A DNA stretch of 17,774 nt, taken from the NCBI RefSeq assembly GCF_000454545.1, contig NZ_CM002139.1:625174-642947 (forward strand). The letters run 5' to 3'. Numbering within the stretch: the stretch's first letter is position 1; each line of letters starts with the position of its first letter. Source of the stretch: Xanthomonas cassavae CFBP 4642. Lineage in GTDB: Bacteria > Pseudomonadota > Gammaproteobacteria > Xanthomonadales > Xanthomonadaceae. The notes under the pieces are model-generated. The model saw only the letters and a list, made by a program, of their open reading frames with translations. It made no database searches and had not been told where the DNA came from. Shown here piece after piece: positions 6,404 through 14,800 of this stretch. Made by a program: the position numbers and the translations under genes.

Positions 6404-6800
6404 CGGCACGCTGAAACTGTCTTGCGGCGCGTGCGCGAGGACGCCCGCCCCCAGCTTGCCAACCGCTTCCCCCGAACCCTCCGATAGGGAGGTCTCCGGG
6501 CTCCGGGGCGGCGCTGAGCGCCGGCCGTGGACAACCCCGGGACGGGCTGGCGGCGCCATCAAAAGCGGGTTTGCAGTGGGGAGGTGAGGGTGGTTCCCTG
6601 CCGGCGGCGGGAGCGTTGCTCTCGGCGCTGAAGCCGCGCGTGTGCGGGTGATGCGTTGTCCGTAGGGGGGCCCCCCCCCTACACCCCGGATCGGGCACCT
6701 GGTCGTCGTCGTCGTCGTCGTCGTCGGCGGCGTTGGCGTTGGCGACACGATCGCGGACCTGGTGAGCTTGAACTGTGACCAAGACAGTTTCAGCGTGCCG
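6404..6800. repeat. Structured non-coding block bounded by 21-bp inverted repeats (copy B)
   Basis: This is the copy B counterpart, with arms at 6404-6424 and 6780-6800. The G6C9 hairpin is at 6662-6682 and the GTC tract at 6702-6725 has eight triplets. That extra triplet is the only difference from copy A that I noticed, consistent with replication slippage after duplication. Confidence 0.6.
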
Positions 6801-6829
6801 GCCAGGGCGTTGGCGACATGCCTCGGTCT

Positions 6830-6920
6830 GAGGGTTGGCAGGGATTCGTGTAAGAAACCTTTACTGACAGCAAGTTAGCCCACTTTTGGCTGTGTTTTAC
6901 ACGAATCCCTGCCAACCCTC
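6830..6920. mobile_element. 91-bp miniature cassette (MITE-like) with Tn3-type ends, copy B
   Basis: This is a second copy of the same 91-bp element, with the same TCTGA flanks, carried along by the tandem duplication rather than by a separate insertion, because the surrounding DNA is duplicated too. Confidence 0.8.
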
Positions 6921-7114
6921 TGACTAAGCCCGAAGGGGCGAGACGCCGAAGGCGGCTCGATGCCGGCTGCGCCGGCTCGACGGCGCGGATAGCCGCCCGC
7001 CCATCATATTTGCAACATTGAATCTTTGATGTTACTAAGCCGCCTCGTAACTTTCCTAATGTTCTTCGGTCGCCGAAATGACGACGCTAGGACATAACCT
7101 GAGCGGAGGCACCA

Positions 7115-7450
7115 ATGAAGCCAGTCAACAAGATGCTCTTGATCGTTGCGCTTTTGCCGTTCGCCGACTCGGCATTGGCGGATGGCGTCAGTGGAGTACA
7201 GCGGCCGCAGCAGGTCATGTCCGACAAGGACAAATGGGCCTGCGAGGTGGCGATGTGTCTTGCAAATCCGCAAGGTCCAACGGCCGTTTCGGAGTGCAAA
7301 CCGCCGATCGACAAGATGCGTCGCGAGCTTGCCAAGGGCAATTCAATTCCCAAGTGTCGCTTTCTCGGCAGCAACAACAGTGGCGGCGGTGGCACGAGTA
7401 CCGGTGGTAGTGAAGAAGAACAGCGGCAAGCACAGCAACTGCGACGGTAA
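7115..7450 (+). CDS. TrbM/KikA/MpfK-type conjugal transfer protein (copy B)
   Basis: This copy encodes the same 111-residue protein as the gene at 5595 and has the same upstream region and ribosome binding site, since the whole unit was duplicated. If the gene is expressed, the duplication doubles its dosage. Signal peptide, paired cysteines and the possible C-terminal loss are as described for copy A. Confidence 0.8.
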   Translation: MKPVNKMLLIVALLPFADSALADGVSGVQRPQQVMSDKDKWACEVAMCLANPQGPTAVSECKPPIDKMRRELAKGNSIPKCRFLGSNNSGGGGTSTGGSEEEQRQAQQLRR

Positions 7451-7461
7451 GACAGTCCCGT

Positions 7462-7670
7462 AATCCCGCTGGCGACGGCCGCATTGTCGATGCGACGCTG
7501 ATCGCTGCGCCCAGCTCGACTAAGAATGCCGACCATGCGCGCGCGCCTGAAATGCATCAGACCAGAAAGGGCAATCAGTGGTATTTCTATACAGGCGCGG
7601 ACAAACGCCAAGAACTTCAGGACTGCGAAGGAGCATTCTTCATCGCCGCCAGGCCCTCGATGGTGAAGCC
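7462..7670 (+). pseudogene. IS5-family transposase remnant with internal deletion (copy B)
   Basis: This is the duplicate of the remnant at 5942, with the same internal deletion between QWYF and YTGADKR. The shared lesion shows that decay of the IS preceded the tandem duplication. The remaining 220 bases of the unit (7671-7893) hold nothing recognised. Confidence 0.75.
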
Positions 7671-7940
7671 ATTCGCAGCAGGATGTGACTCATTGGCACC
7701 TCGTCAGCATGGGCGTGTGCAGCCCGGAAGCCACCATTGCGCAGGGGCGCCGGCTTCCGCAGGCGGAGCGCGCAGGGGCGAGGATTAGGGCCGACTGGCG
7801 ATGACGCGGCACGCGGCATCGGTGCGCAGCACCCCAAGCCGGTGACCGCTTGCGGTCACGCCCCCGCCTGGATGGGGTCAGACCCACGCCACTGCATCGT
7901 TTTCGCATGCTGTGCGACACCAGCATGGGTACTCTGGCGC

Positions 7941-8291
7941 ATGGGCCAACGCAAACGACCACGACTTGATCCCTGGCTATTCGGCCCACCTGGCGTGTGC
8001 GACGCCTGCGGCAGCCGGTGTGGCACGATGGACCAGGCCGGTATCGTCTGCTATGCCTGCAAGGCGGGCGTCTTCATGCCACGGGGATTCTGGCAATTCT
8101 CGCCTTGCCCAGCGTGCAAGGGGACCGACTCGTTTTGCACATGCTGCGAGGGTCGTAACTGCATCGCCACGCCCCGCGAAGACATCGATATGAGGGAGCT
8201 AGAAGGTGCATGGGCGGCAGCGGTCGCTCGCTACAGCGCATTCGGGGAAGAGTTGCCCGCGCCGATTGCAGACCTGAAACGCTTTCTCTGA
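7941..8291 (+). CDS. Cysteine-rich small protein with two zinc-ribbon-like knuckle pairs
   Basis: The 116-residue product has eleven cysteines, mostly in CxxC-like knuckles: C20-x2-C23, C37-x2-C40, C56-x2-C59 and C66/C68/C69, with C74 after. The spacing suggests two zinc ribbons followed by an acidic helical tail (DIDMRELEGAWAAAVARYSA). I do not recognise the family. I chose ATG 7941, the first ATG after the duplication border; the frame is open upstream into copy B (to 7737), but that part is shadow sequence. No good ribosome binding site is visible, so the natural 5' end may have been replaced when the duplication formed. It converges with the gene ending at 8313. Confidence 0.6.
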   Translation: MGQRKRPRLDPWLFGPPGVCDACGSRCGTMDQAGIVCYACKAGVFMPRGFWQFSPCPACKGTDSFCTCCEGRNCIATPREDIDMRELEGAWAAAVARYSAFGEELPAPIADLKRFL

Positions 8292-8312
8292 CGCCGGCAC
8301 GGGAAGTGGTGA

Positions 8313-8897
8313 CTATTTCGAGTTGAACGCGTCGGCCGCTCGCCTGCTCTTTGCACGCGCGGCCACAATTTCGGCCCATTCTTTCCCGCGCCCAGCCTTA
8401 CAGTCGGCAACCAGGTAGGTGCGTCCGTTGCGGTGCCAACCGCCACCACACACGGCGACAACGGCGTCGCCGCCGCGATGCCAGACACGGACGGGGCTGC
8501 AAGAGTTGCGCCCAGCTCTGCGCCACTCATCGGCTCTGTAGTCGCCGTCGATTGCCGTGGGTTCGCCGAGCTGCGCGACAAGCGCGGCGGCAACCGCTGG
8601 ATACGCCTCTTTCGAGAACTGGAACTGCACCACCTCGATGCGTCCGGTTTTCTCGTTGAGGGTGATGTCGCTGTCGATAGACACCGCCCCGGCGAACGTG
8701 AGCGCGGTAGGTGCTTTGCACTCGACCGCCTCATAAGTGGCTTTGCAATTTGCTAGGCCAACCTTGCGTGCGGCTTCTTTCCCCATGCCGGGGTGATAGC
8801 CGGCGATGGTGGCCCAGCTGCCGCCGCTCGGCGGCGCTGCAAGGGCAGTGGACGCAATACACGCGGCAAGCAAAATGGAGAGGGTTTGAATTGGCAT
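8313..8897 (-). CDS. Secreted hypothetical protein
   Basis: The 194-residue precursor has a clear signal peptide (MPIQTLSILLAACIASTALA, predicted cleavage before APPSGG), so it acts in the periplasm or outside. The mature part has five cysteines (NCK, VECK, NSC, AVCG, ADCK). Its pattern WATIAGYHPGMGKEAARKVG, then a short beta-rich region, is typical of small periplasmic proteins of unknown role. GGGAG lies seven bases before ATG 8897. The start is two bases past the stop of the upstream minus-strand gene, so it is the third member of a tight operon with the genes at 9610 and 10092. Confidence 0.75.
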   Translation of the reverse strand: MPIQTLSILLAACIASTALAAPPSGGSWATIAGYHPGMGKEAARKVGLANCKATYEAVECKAPTALTFAGAVSIDSDITLNEKTGRIEVVQFQFSKEAYPAVAAALVAQLGEPTAIDGDYRADEWRRAGRNSCSPVRVWHRGGDAVVAVCGGGWHRNGRTYLVADCKAGRGKEWAEIVAARAKSRRAADAFNSK

Positions 8898-8899
8898 GG

Positions 8900-9610
8900 T
8901 TAGCTCCCACGGCCCTTGGCCAAGGTCTGTGCCACGTAGTCATTCAGATGATTGCCTGCTCGCAAAATCGTCGCTTCCTGACGTTGAAATTCGGATTTCA
9001 GAAATGGCCTGACCCACTGGGGAGCGTGATCGATCCCATCATAGGTGAAGGCGTGGATGCGCAGGCCGTGCTCTTCTTCGGTGAAGCTGATCGCATAGCC
9101 AATATCGACGATGCTGCGGTGTTTGCAATGATTGTCGAGCGCACAGAGGTACTTGAAATCGGCATGCTCATGGAGGGCGTCCAACTCCGCTTTAACGGCG
9201 GCCGGGATCAATTTTTTACGGACAGTCTTCCACGCAATGTCCCGTTCGCTCTGGATGCAGGTCGCCGCATCGCGATTCATTCCGGTGGCGTAATAGACTA
9301 AGTGCACCAAGTTATCCGCCACCGAGCGCATGCTATGCATGCAGGCAACGATGTTGGCGTAAGCCGTAAATCTGGCATCTTCAAATGAGCCTGTGTCGTT
9401 GTCATCGACTCCCATCATGATCGGCCACAGTTCATCGGCAGGCCGGCCGTCCACCTTGGCGGCAATGATCCGCATGGCCTCCTGGTAGTGATAGGCACTG
9501 AACCTGCGCCGCTCGGTCACGGACCGGATGCTCTGCGCTACGAGACGCCGCTGGTCGGGGCCAAACGCTGCCCTGACGCCATCGCGCAAGGCTCCCAAAT
9601 CCCACGGCAT
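8900..9610 (-). CDS. Hypothetical protein with a HEPN-like DNHCKHRS motif
   Basis: The product (236 residues from ATG 9610) is mostly helical by eye and has no signal peptide or membrane segment. The block FKYLCALDNHCKHRSIV resembles the N-x2-KHR motif seen in some HEPN-like helical proteins, and the preceding HSMRSVADNLVHLVYYA segment fits a helical bundle. This is a suggestion, not an identification. ATG 9610 is preceded by GGAGGA at a good distance. ATG 9637 overlaps the ParC-like stop in an ATGA arrangement but has only a weak ribosome binding site and would add nine residues. It is the middle gene of a three-gene minus-strand operon. Confidence 0.7.
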   Translation of the reverse strand: MPWDLGALRDGVRAAFGPDQRRLVAQSIRSVTERRRFSAYHYQEAMRIIAAKVDGRPADELWPIMMGVDDNDTGSFEDARFTAYANIVACMHSMRSVADNLVHLVYYATGMNRDAATCIQSERDIAWKTVRKKLIPAAVKAELDALHEHADFKYLCALDNHCKHRSIVDIGYAISFTEEEHGLRIHAFTYDGIDHAPQWVRPFLKSEFQRQEATILRAGNHLNDYVAQTLAKGRGS

Positions 9611-9633
9611 GCTTTCCTCCGGGATGGTGCCGC

Positions 9634-10092
9634 TCATACGCCGGCACCCACGGTGCGGGCGGTCTTGCGGGTGTGCGGCAGGCCGGGCAATTTCAGCTGC
9701 GCCCGGTCGCTGGGCAGGATCTTGGTGGCCACCGCCGCCGCGCCGGCCGGTGTCTTGGCCGGCGTGCGCTTGGCGGGTTTGCCCTCGCGCTGGAGCTTGG
9801 CCAACTCTTTCAGCGCGGCCGGCCGCCCCCGGCGGTAGACCTTGGGCGCGCGCACGTAGTTGGCCGGCAGCACCTCGAACACCATCACGCCCAGCGCCAG
9901 CAGCTGGGCGGCGGCGGTGTCCAGGGAGGCAAACACGCGTGGCTCGCCGCGCTGGCCGGTCAGTTGCGTTTCGGTTTGGCCCACGCGCACCATCACGCTG
10001 TAGCCGCCGACCTGGCCGACCAGCTGCACGGTGCGCAGCACCCCAGCACTGGCGAGGGCGGCGAGGGTGGTGATGGAAATGGGTGATGGCAT
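9634..10092 (-). CDS. Probable ParC-like partition-associated plasmid protein
   Basis: The 152-residue product starts MPSPISITTLAALASAGVLR, followed by VQLVGQVGGYSVMVRVG, and has a central VFASLDTAAAQLLALGV segment. This order (short helix, beta pair with GGY, then FxSLDTAA) recalls small plasmid proteins annotated as ParC-type partition-associated. The C-terminal 50 residues are Lys/Arg/Ala/Pro-rich and probably disordered and nucleic-acid binding. I chose ATG 10092 because the longer frame (to 10275) crosses the operator-like dyad at 10091-10131. Family assignment is from memory of the pattern and is uncertain. No parA or parB is present in the window. Confidence 0.6.
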   Translation of the reverse strand: MPSPISITTLAALASAGVLRTVQLVGQVGGYSVMVRVGQTETQLTGQRGEPRVFASLDTAAAQLLALGVMVFEVLPANYVRAPKVYRRGRPAALKELAKLQREGKPAKRTPAKTPAGAAAVATKILPSDRAQLKLPGLPHTRKTARTVGAGV

Positions 10093-10131
10093 GATCGACC
10101 TATCAAACTTCGATGTTTGATGCTCGATCAT
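10091..10131. promoter_or_regulatory. 41-bp nested dyad, likely operator or partition site
   Basis: The core ATCAAACTTCGATGTTTGAT (10102-10121) is symmetric except at one central pair. It is framed by ATGATCGA (10091-10098) and TCGATCAT (10124-10131), also inverted. The dyad touches the start codon of the ParC-like gene and faces the divergent avidin-like gene. Position and symmetry suggest autoregulation by the downstream protein or a centromere-like site. Confidence 0.65.
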
Positions 10132-10255
10132 TTGCACCTGCCGTGCAAGCACTCTCGCGGCGAGGCCGGCTGCGCACATAACGCCAAATTCCACGCAGTC
10201 GCCTGCATAGGAGACAGCCATCCCAGCAATGCGGATCCGGTCCGTGCTACCTAGT

Positions 10256-10290
10256 CGTTGGCTTGAACCCGCCACCTTTCGTTGGCTTGA
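10256..10290 (+). repeat. Paired direct repeat upstream of the avidin-like gene
   Basis: TCGTTGGCTTGA occurs at 10255-10266 and again at 10279-10290, a 24-base period just before the ribosome binding site (GAGGAG). It may be an activator or repressor site for the avidin-like gene, or the result of a small local duplication. Confidence 0.5.
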
Positions 10291-10305
10291 TTACGAGGAG
10301 AACTG

Positions 10306-10752
10306 ATGATGTCCATGTCAATGCGTCAATGTGCTGCCTGCGTTGTGCTGCTCGGAAGTTGCATCTCGCTCGCCCAGGCAGCGCCAACCTGCAACAACCC
10401 GGTAGGCGAATGGAAAAACCAGCTGGGTTCCACACTCACGATCACCGCCGTACAGACCTCCGGTCAGCTCCAGGGTACGTACATCTCGCCTTCCGGCACC
10501 ACTGGTTCGGTGTATCCGCTGGTTGGCTGGTTTGCCAACCCGGTGGCTGGGTCGACGGCATCGAGCAAACTGCCCGCCATCACTTTTTCGGTGCAGTGGG
10601 GTAACTACGGCAGCATGACTGCCTGGACCGGTACCTGTGATGCGTCTGGCGGCGTGCCGGCCATCACCACAGTCTGGCACTTGGTACGGACCGGCTCCCA
10701 GTATTCGTGGGACCACATGCTGACCAACAGCGATGTTTTCGTCCCCAAATGA
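10306..10752 (+). CDS. Secreted avidin/streptavidin-family biotin-binding protein
   Basis: The 148-residue precursor has a signal peptide (cleavage predicted after AQA, residue 25) and one avidin barrel. Aligned by eye to streptavidin, every biotin contact has a match: N38, S42 (WKNQLGST), Y59, S61 (GTYIS), W98, S103, T105, W107 (GSMTAWTG), W124, W135 and D143. The last two keep the exact eight-residue spacing of W120 and D128. W135 supplies the neighbour-subunit tryptophan, which suggests a tetramer rather than a rhizavidin-type dimer. C29 and C111 sit where avidin has its C4-C83 disulfide. GAGGAG precedes ATG 10306. It probably binds free biotin very tightly outside the cell; a defensive or competitive role is inference. 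It is transcribed divergently from the ParC-like operon. Confidence 0.93.
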   Translation: MMSMSMRQCAACVVLLGSCISLAQAAPTCNNPVGEWKNQLGSTLTITAVQTSGQLQGTYISPSGTTGSVYPLVGWFANPVAGSTASSKLPAITFSVQWGNYGSMTAWTGTCDASGGVPAITTVWHLVRTGSQYSWDHMLTNSDVFVPK

Positions 10753-10957
10753 CAGGGGGGGGTCTTCCGCACATGAACCAAAAGTATTCCAGATGTTGCA
10801 TAGCCCGGGCGCACCCGCTATGGTGTGCATGCACCACCGACCGGACCCTGGAGACAGGTGTGGTGCCTCGATAGATCGATAGCTGCACTGGATCTATCCC
10901 TTGCCTGGAGCGGGATACGGCAGAAATGCCCAAAGAGCCTACCGAGTAGTGAATACC

Positions 10958-10992
10958 GAAAGCGCTCCAGCGATGGGGCGCTTTCTTTTTAT
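10958..10992 (+). terminator. Intrinsic terminator, plus strand
   Basis: GAAAGCGC (10958-10965) pairs with GCGCTTTC (10978-10985). The stem extends through a T-G wobble and CCA/TGG to a GCGA loop, and TTTTTAT follows. It ends plus-strand transcripts, most simply that of the avidin-like gene 205 bases upstream. It overlaps the stop of the convergent minus-strand gene. The 205 bases between the avidin-like stop and this site hold no recognised gene. Confidence 0.85.
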
Positions 10993-11432
10993 AGGGCAAT
11001 GGTCTGTTCGGCCAAGCGCCGCCGGTACACAGTCTCAACCTTGTAGAGCTTCCCGCGCGGGAGTTTATGGATGGTTGTCCCGTCGACGGGGTAGCAGGAG
11101 ATGACCCGGCAATTGATGGTGTCATCTGCACGCTCATCCTTGTGGATGGCGCAAAAAAACACCAGATGGCCTAGATCGAGCGAGTAGAACTGCTGCTCTT
11201 TCTTTCTGCTGAGGTACACACGCACGCAACCGTCTGAAAACTTGCCGGTGCGGATGAAGTGCACTGCCTCGTGACTGACTTCCCACCGTTGCCGGCAGAA
11301 ATAACGCCCGTGCTCAAGCGCGCACCCATTGGCCTTTTCATCGGAAAAGGTATGCGGCCAAAACGAATAGCACACTGTGATAGTCCGCCCATCAAGTTGC
11401 TCTTGTGCGTCGAAGGAATCCAGGTGCGACAT
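10989..11432 (-). CDS. Hypothetical protein
   Basis: From ATG 11432 the product is 147 residues (MSHLDSFDAQEQLDGRTITV). It is soluble, with several cysteines and aromatic residues (CYSFWPHTF, YFCRQRWEVSHEAVHFI) and a basic C-terminus (KVETVYRRRLAEQ). No family is recognised. GGAGGG lies 12 bases before this ATG; a GTG at 11483 would add 17 residues but has no good ribosome binding site. It stands alone on the minus strand between the avidin-like and restriction genes and ends inside the plus-strand terminator. Confidence 0.55.
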   Translation of the reverse strand: MSHLDSFDAQEQLDGRTITVCYSFWPHTFSDEKANGCALEHGRYFCRQRWEVSHEAVHFIRTGKFSDGCVRVYLSRKKEQQFYSLDLGHLVFFCAIHKDERADDTINCRVISCYPVDGTTIHKLPRGKLYKVETVYRRRLAEQTIAL

Positions 11433-11609
11433 GTCGAATGTCCGCCCTCCATCCAGGATGTTGTTCCACCGTGTCACGCTCACTAGGCCCCGTTGTGTAT
11501 GTAGTTACTGCCGCTGCTGGTGAGCAACAGCCTGACGCAAGCAGGCATCGTCAAACAAGGCTTGGTCGGTGTGGATGTGCAGGCGTGCACTTACGCAAGG
11601 GTCGGCGGC

Positions 11610-11660
11610 AAAAAAGCCCCGCGCGGGAGGGGGACATTGGTGAGGGTGACGCGCGAGGCT
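11610..11660 (-). terminator. Probable intrinsic terminator, minus strand
   Basis: Read on the minus strand, AGCCTCGCGCG pairs with CGCGCGGGGCT (one T-G wobble) across a 24-base loop and is followed by TTTTTT. The stem is strong but the loop is long. It would stop leftward transcripts entering from the restriction gene side before the minus-strand gene at 11432. Confidence 0.6.
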
Positions 11661-11717
11661 TGACCGCTATCATGCTTGCCCCCCGCCTTGCCGATCACCG
11701 TTCATGCGTTCAATCCC

Positions 11718-11766
11718 TCGTACAATTAGAGGGGGCACGCGATGTCATGCATGTCATTGATGACAT
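11718..11766 (+). promoter_or_regulatory. Candidate promoter and operator of the restriction-modification gene
   Basis: TACAAT near 11720 resembles a -10, although no -35 at 17 bp is clear. Downstream, ATGTCAT occurs at 11742-11748 and 11751-11757, and its inverse ATGACAT at 11760-11766. The last two form a perfect dyad with a two-base spacer. Three equally spaced half-sites between a promoter-like box and the gene suggest repressor control of the restriction enzyme. Confidence 0.45.
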
Positions 11767-11823
11767 GGAGTCTCGTCGCCCCCATTCTTCCTTCGATTCA
11801 CTGCCTTTCCAAGATCCGGATTC

Positions 11824-14800
11824 GTGACAGCACTTGAGACCCTGCTCGACACCCTCCGCCAGTCGTCGATGACCGAGCGCGAGAAGGGCACCTACTTCGA
11901 GGAACTGATCCTCGCCTACCTGCGCAACGAGGCCACCTACCGCGACTTGTATCGCCAGGTCTGGACCTGGGCCGAATGGGCGCCGGCCCACGGCTTCTCC
12001 GCCAAGGACGATGGCATCGATCTGGTCGCCGAGGAAGCTGGCACCGTGGCCATCCACGCCATCCAGTGCAAGTTCTACGACCCGGACTACCGGCTTCAGA
12101 AGAAGGACATCGATAGCTTCTTCACCGCCTCCGGCCGCAAGCCCTTCACCCACCGCGTCATCGTCAGCAGCACAAACCACTGGTCCGACAACGCCGAGAA
12201 CGCGCTGGTTGACCAGCAACCTCCGGTCAGCAAGATCACCCTGCACGACCTTGAGCAAAGCCAGATCGACTGGGCGAAGTTCCAGCCGAAAACCGCGATC
12301 ACGCTGAAGTCCAAAAAGTCCCTGCGTCCCCATCAGGAATCGGCGCTCAAAGCCGTCACCGCGGGCCTGCAGGACGCCGATCGCGGCAAGCTGATCATGG
12401 CCTGCGGCACCGGCAAGACCTTCACCAGCCTCAAGATCGCCGAGCAACTGGCCGGCAAGGGCAAGCGCGTCCTGTTCCTGGTGCCCAGCCTGTCGCTGCT
12501 GCAGCAGACGCTCACCGAGTGGACTCAGGAAAGCGCCATTCCGCTGCACAGCTTCGCCGTGTGCTCGGACAGCGACGTCGGCAAGAAGAAGGGCCGCAAG
12601 GAAGACGATGCCGTCCAGACCCTCGCCCATGAGCTTCGCTACCCGGCCACCACCAACGCCAAGGCGTTGGCCAAGGGCGTGGCGGTCCGCAGCGATGGCG
12701 AACACATGACCGTGGTGTTCAGCACTTACCACTCCATCGAGGTCATCCACGACGCCCAGCAGCAGGGTCTGGCCGATTTCGACCTGATCGTCTGCGACGA
12801 AGCCCATCGCACCACTGGCGCCACCTTCGAGGGTGACGGTGAGTCGGCATTCGTGCGCGTCCATGATGCCGCCTACATTCGCGCAGCCAAGCGCCTGTAC
12901 ATGACCGCCACGCCGCGCATCTACGGCAACGAGGCCAAGGCTGTCGCCGAGCGGGACAACGTGGCGCTGTACTCGATGGACAACGAGGCCTGGTACGGCA
13001 GGCAGTTGTTCGTCATCACGTTTTCCGAAGCGGTCAAGCGCGGCCTGCTGGTGGACTACAAGGTCATCGTGCTGGCAGTCGAGGAAAGCCACATCAATCG
13101 CCGCCTCCAGACTCTTCTGAAGGACGAGAACAACAGCCTGCGAGTGGACGATGCCGCCAAGATCGTCGGCTGCTGGAAGGCGCTGGCCAAGCTCGGCATC
13201 CGCGAGGGTGCCTGCGAAAGCGCCGAACCGATGAAGCGCGCGGTCGCGTTCTGCCAAGTCATCGAGCCCAGCCGGGGTGGCAAGACGCACAAGGTCAGCT
13301 CGAAGGAAATCGCCGACATGTTCAAAGCGGTGGTGGACGCCTACCAGGACGCCGAGGACATCGAGGACGCCGCGCGCATGACCTGTGAGGCCAAGCACGT
13401 CGACGGCAGCATGAACGCCGGCGAGAAGGAAGCGAAGCTCGACTGGCTCAAGGCACCCACGCCGCCCGACACCTGCCGCGTGCTCAGCAATGTGCGCTGC
13501 CTGTCCGAGGGCGTGGACGTGCCGGCGCTGGACGCCGTGCTGTTCCTGACGCCGCGCAATTCGCAGGTGGACGTGGTGCAGTCGGTCGGCCGGGTGATGC
13601 GCAACGCCCCGGGCAAGCAGCGCGGCTACGTGGTGCTGCCGGTGGTGATCCCCGCCGGCATCGAGCCACACGAGGCGCTGAACGACAACCGCACCTATGC
13701 CGTGGTCTGGCAGGTGCTGCAGGCGCTGCGCAGTCATGACGACCGCTTCGACGCGATGGTCAACAAGCTCGACCTGGTCGGCCCGGACCGCAGCCGGATG
13801 GAAGTCGTCGCCGTCGCCGACACCGTGCAGCGCAAGGCCGCGCGGCTGGTGGACGGCAATGCCCGCACGGCAGCCAAAGCCAAGGGCAGGCACAGTATCG
13901 GTGAAGCCCAGCCCGGCTACGAAGCCGAAGTGCAAAGCGAATTTGAGTTCGAGATCGGCGAAGTCGAGCGCGCGCTCTACGCCAAGGTGGTCGAGAAGTG
14001 CGGCAACCGCCACCACTGGGAAGACTGGGCCAACGACATCGCCCGCATCGCCCAGACCCACATCGACCGCATCAAGGCGCTACTGGAAGACGACAGCCAA
14101 GCCAAGGCCCGCGAAGCGTTCGACGCTTTCGCCAGCGAGCTGCGCGACGACCTCAACGACAAGGTCAGCGATGCCGAAATCGTCGAGATGCTGGCCCAGC
14201 ACCTGATCACCAAACCGGTGTTCGACGCGCTGTTCGCCGACTACAGCTTTGCCAGCCACAACCCCATGTCCAAGGCCATGCAGGCGGTGCTCGACGTGCT
14301 CGACGAACTGCACCTGGAGAAGGAGGCCGACACCCTGCAGGCGTTCTACGACAGCGTGAAGCTGAGGGCCGAAGGCATCGACAGCGCCACCGGCAAGCAG
14401 AAGATCGTGGTCGAGCTGTACGACAAGTTCTTCCGCAACGCCTTCCCGAAGATGACCGAGCGCCTGGGGATCGTCTACACTCCGGTGGAAGTGGTGGACT
14501 TCATCCTGCACAGCGTGAATCACCTGCTGCAGCAGGAGTTCGGGCAGACGCTGGGCTGCAAGGATGTCCACATTCTGGACCCGTTCACCGGCACCGGCAC
14601 CTTCATCACCCGGCTGTTGCAGTCCGGCCTGATCAAGCCCGAAGAGCTGGCGCACAAGTACCGGCACGAAATCCATGCCAACGAGCTGGTCCTGCTGGCC
14701 TACTACATCGCCGCGATCAATATCGAAGCGACTTACCACGGCATTGCCGGCGGCGACTACGTGCCCTTCGAGGGCATCTGCCTGACCGACACCTTCCAGA

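Larger units (their letters stand above)
6374..7893 (+). repeat. 1.5-kb direct tandem duplication, copy B
   Basis: Copy B is 1520 bases and matches copy A with an offset of 1517 before the GTC tract and 1520 after it. It ends at the GCA (7894-7896) shared with the copy A border, where unique sequence leading to the cysteine-rich gene begins. Homologous recombination between the copies would delete one unit or amplify the array. Confidence 0.95.
11484..11823. other. Intergenic region before the restriction gene
   Basis: No convincing gene is seen. It holds a minus-strand terminator (11610-11660), a possible -10 and three operator-like half-sites (11718-11766). It also holds a 26-codon frame from ATG 11747 whose TGA (11825-11827) overlaps the GTG start of the restriction gene as GTGA, which could be a leader that couples translation. 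That leader is speculative. Confidence 0.5.

Noticed and set aside
6217..6587. Open frames crossing the joint between duplication copies
   Set aside because: They join unrelated non-coding sequence at the duplication border and have no protein-like features.
10093..10275. Upstream extension of the ParC-like protein to 10275
   Set aside because: It would place the 41-bp dyad inside coding sequence. The added residues are not family-like, and the shorter start begins at a conserved-looking helix.
11710..14061. Minus-strand frame of 783 codons inside the restriction gene
   Set aside because: It lies opposite the nuclease and translocase codons, which carry clear family motifs on the plus strand. 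The antisense residues follow codon bias of the real gene.
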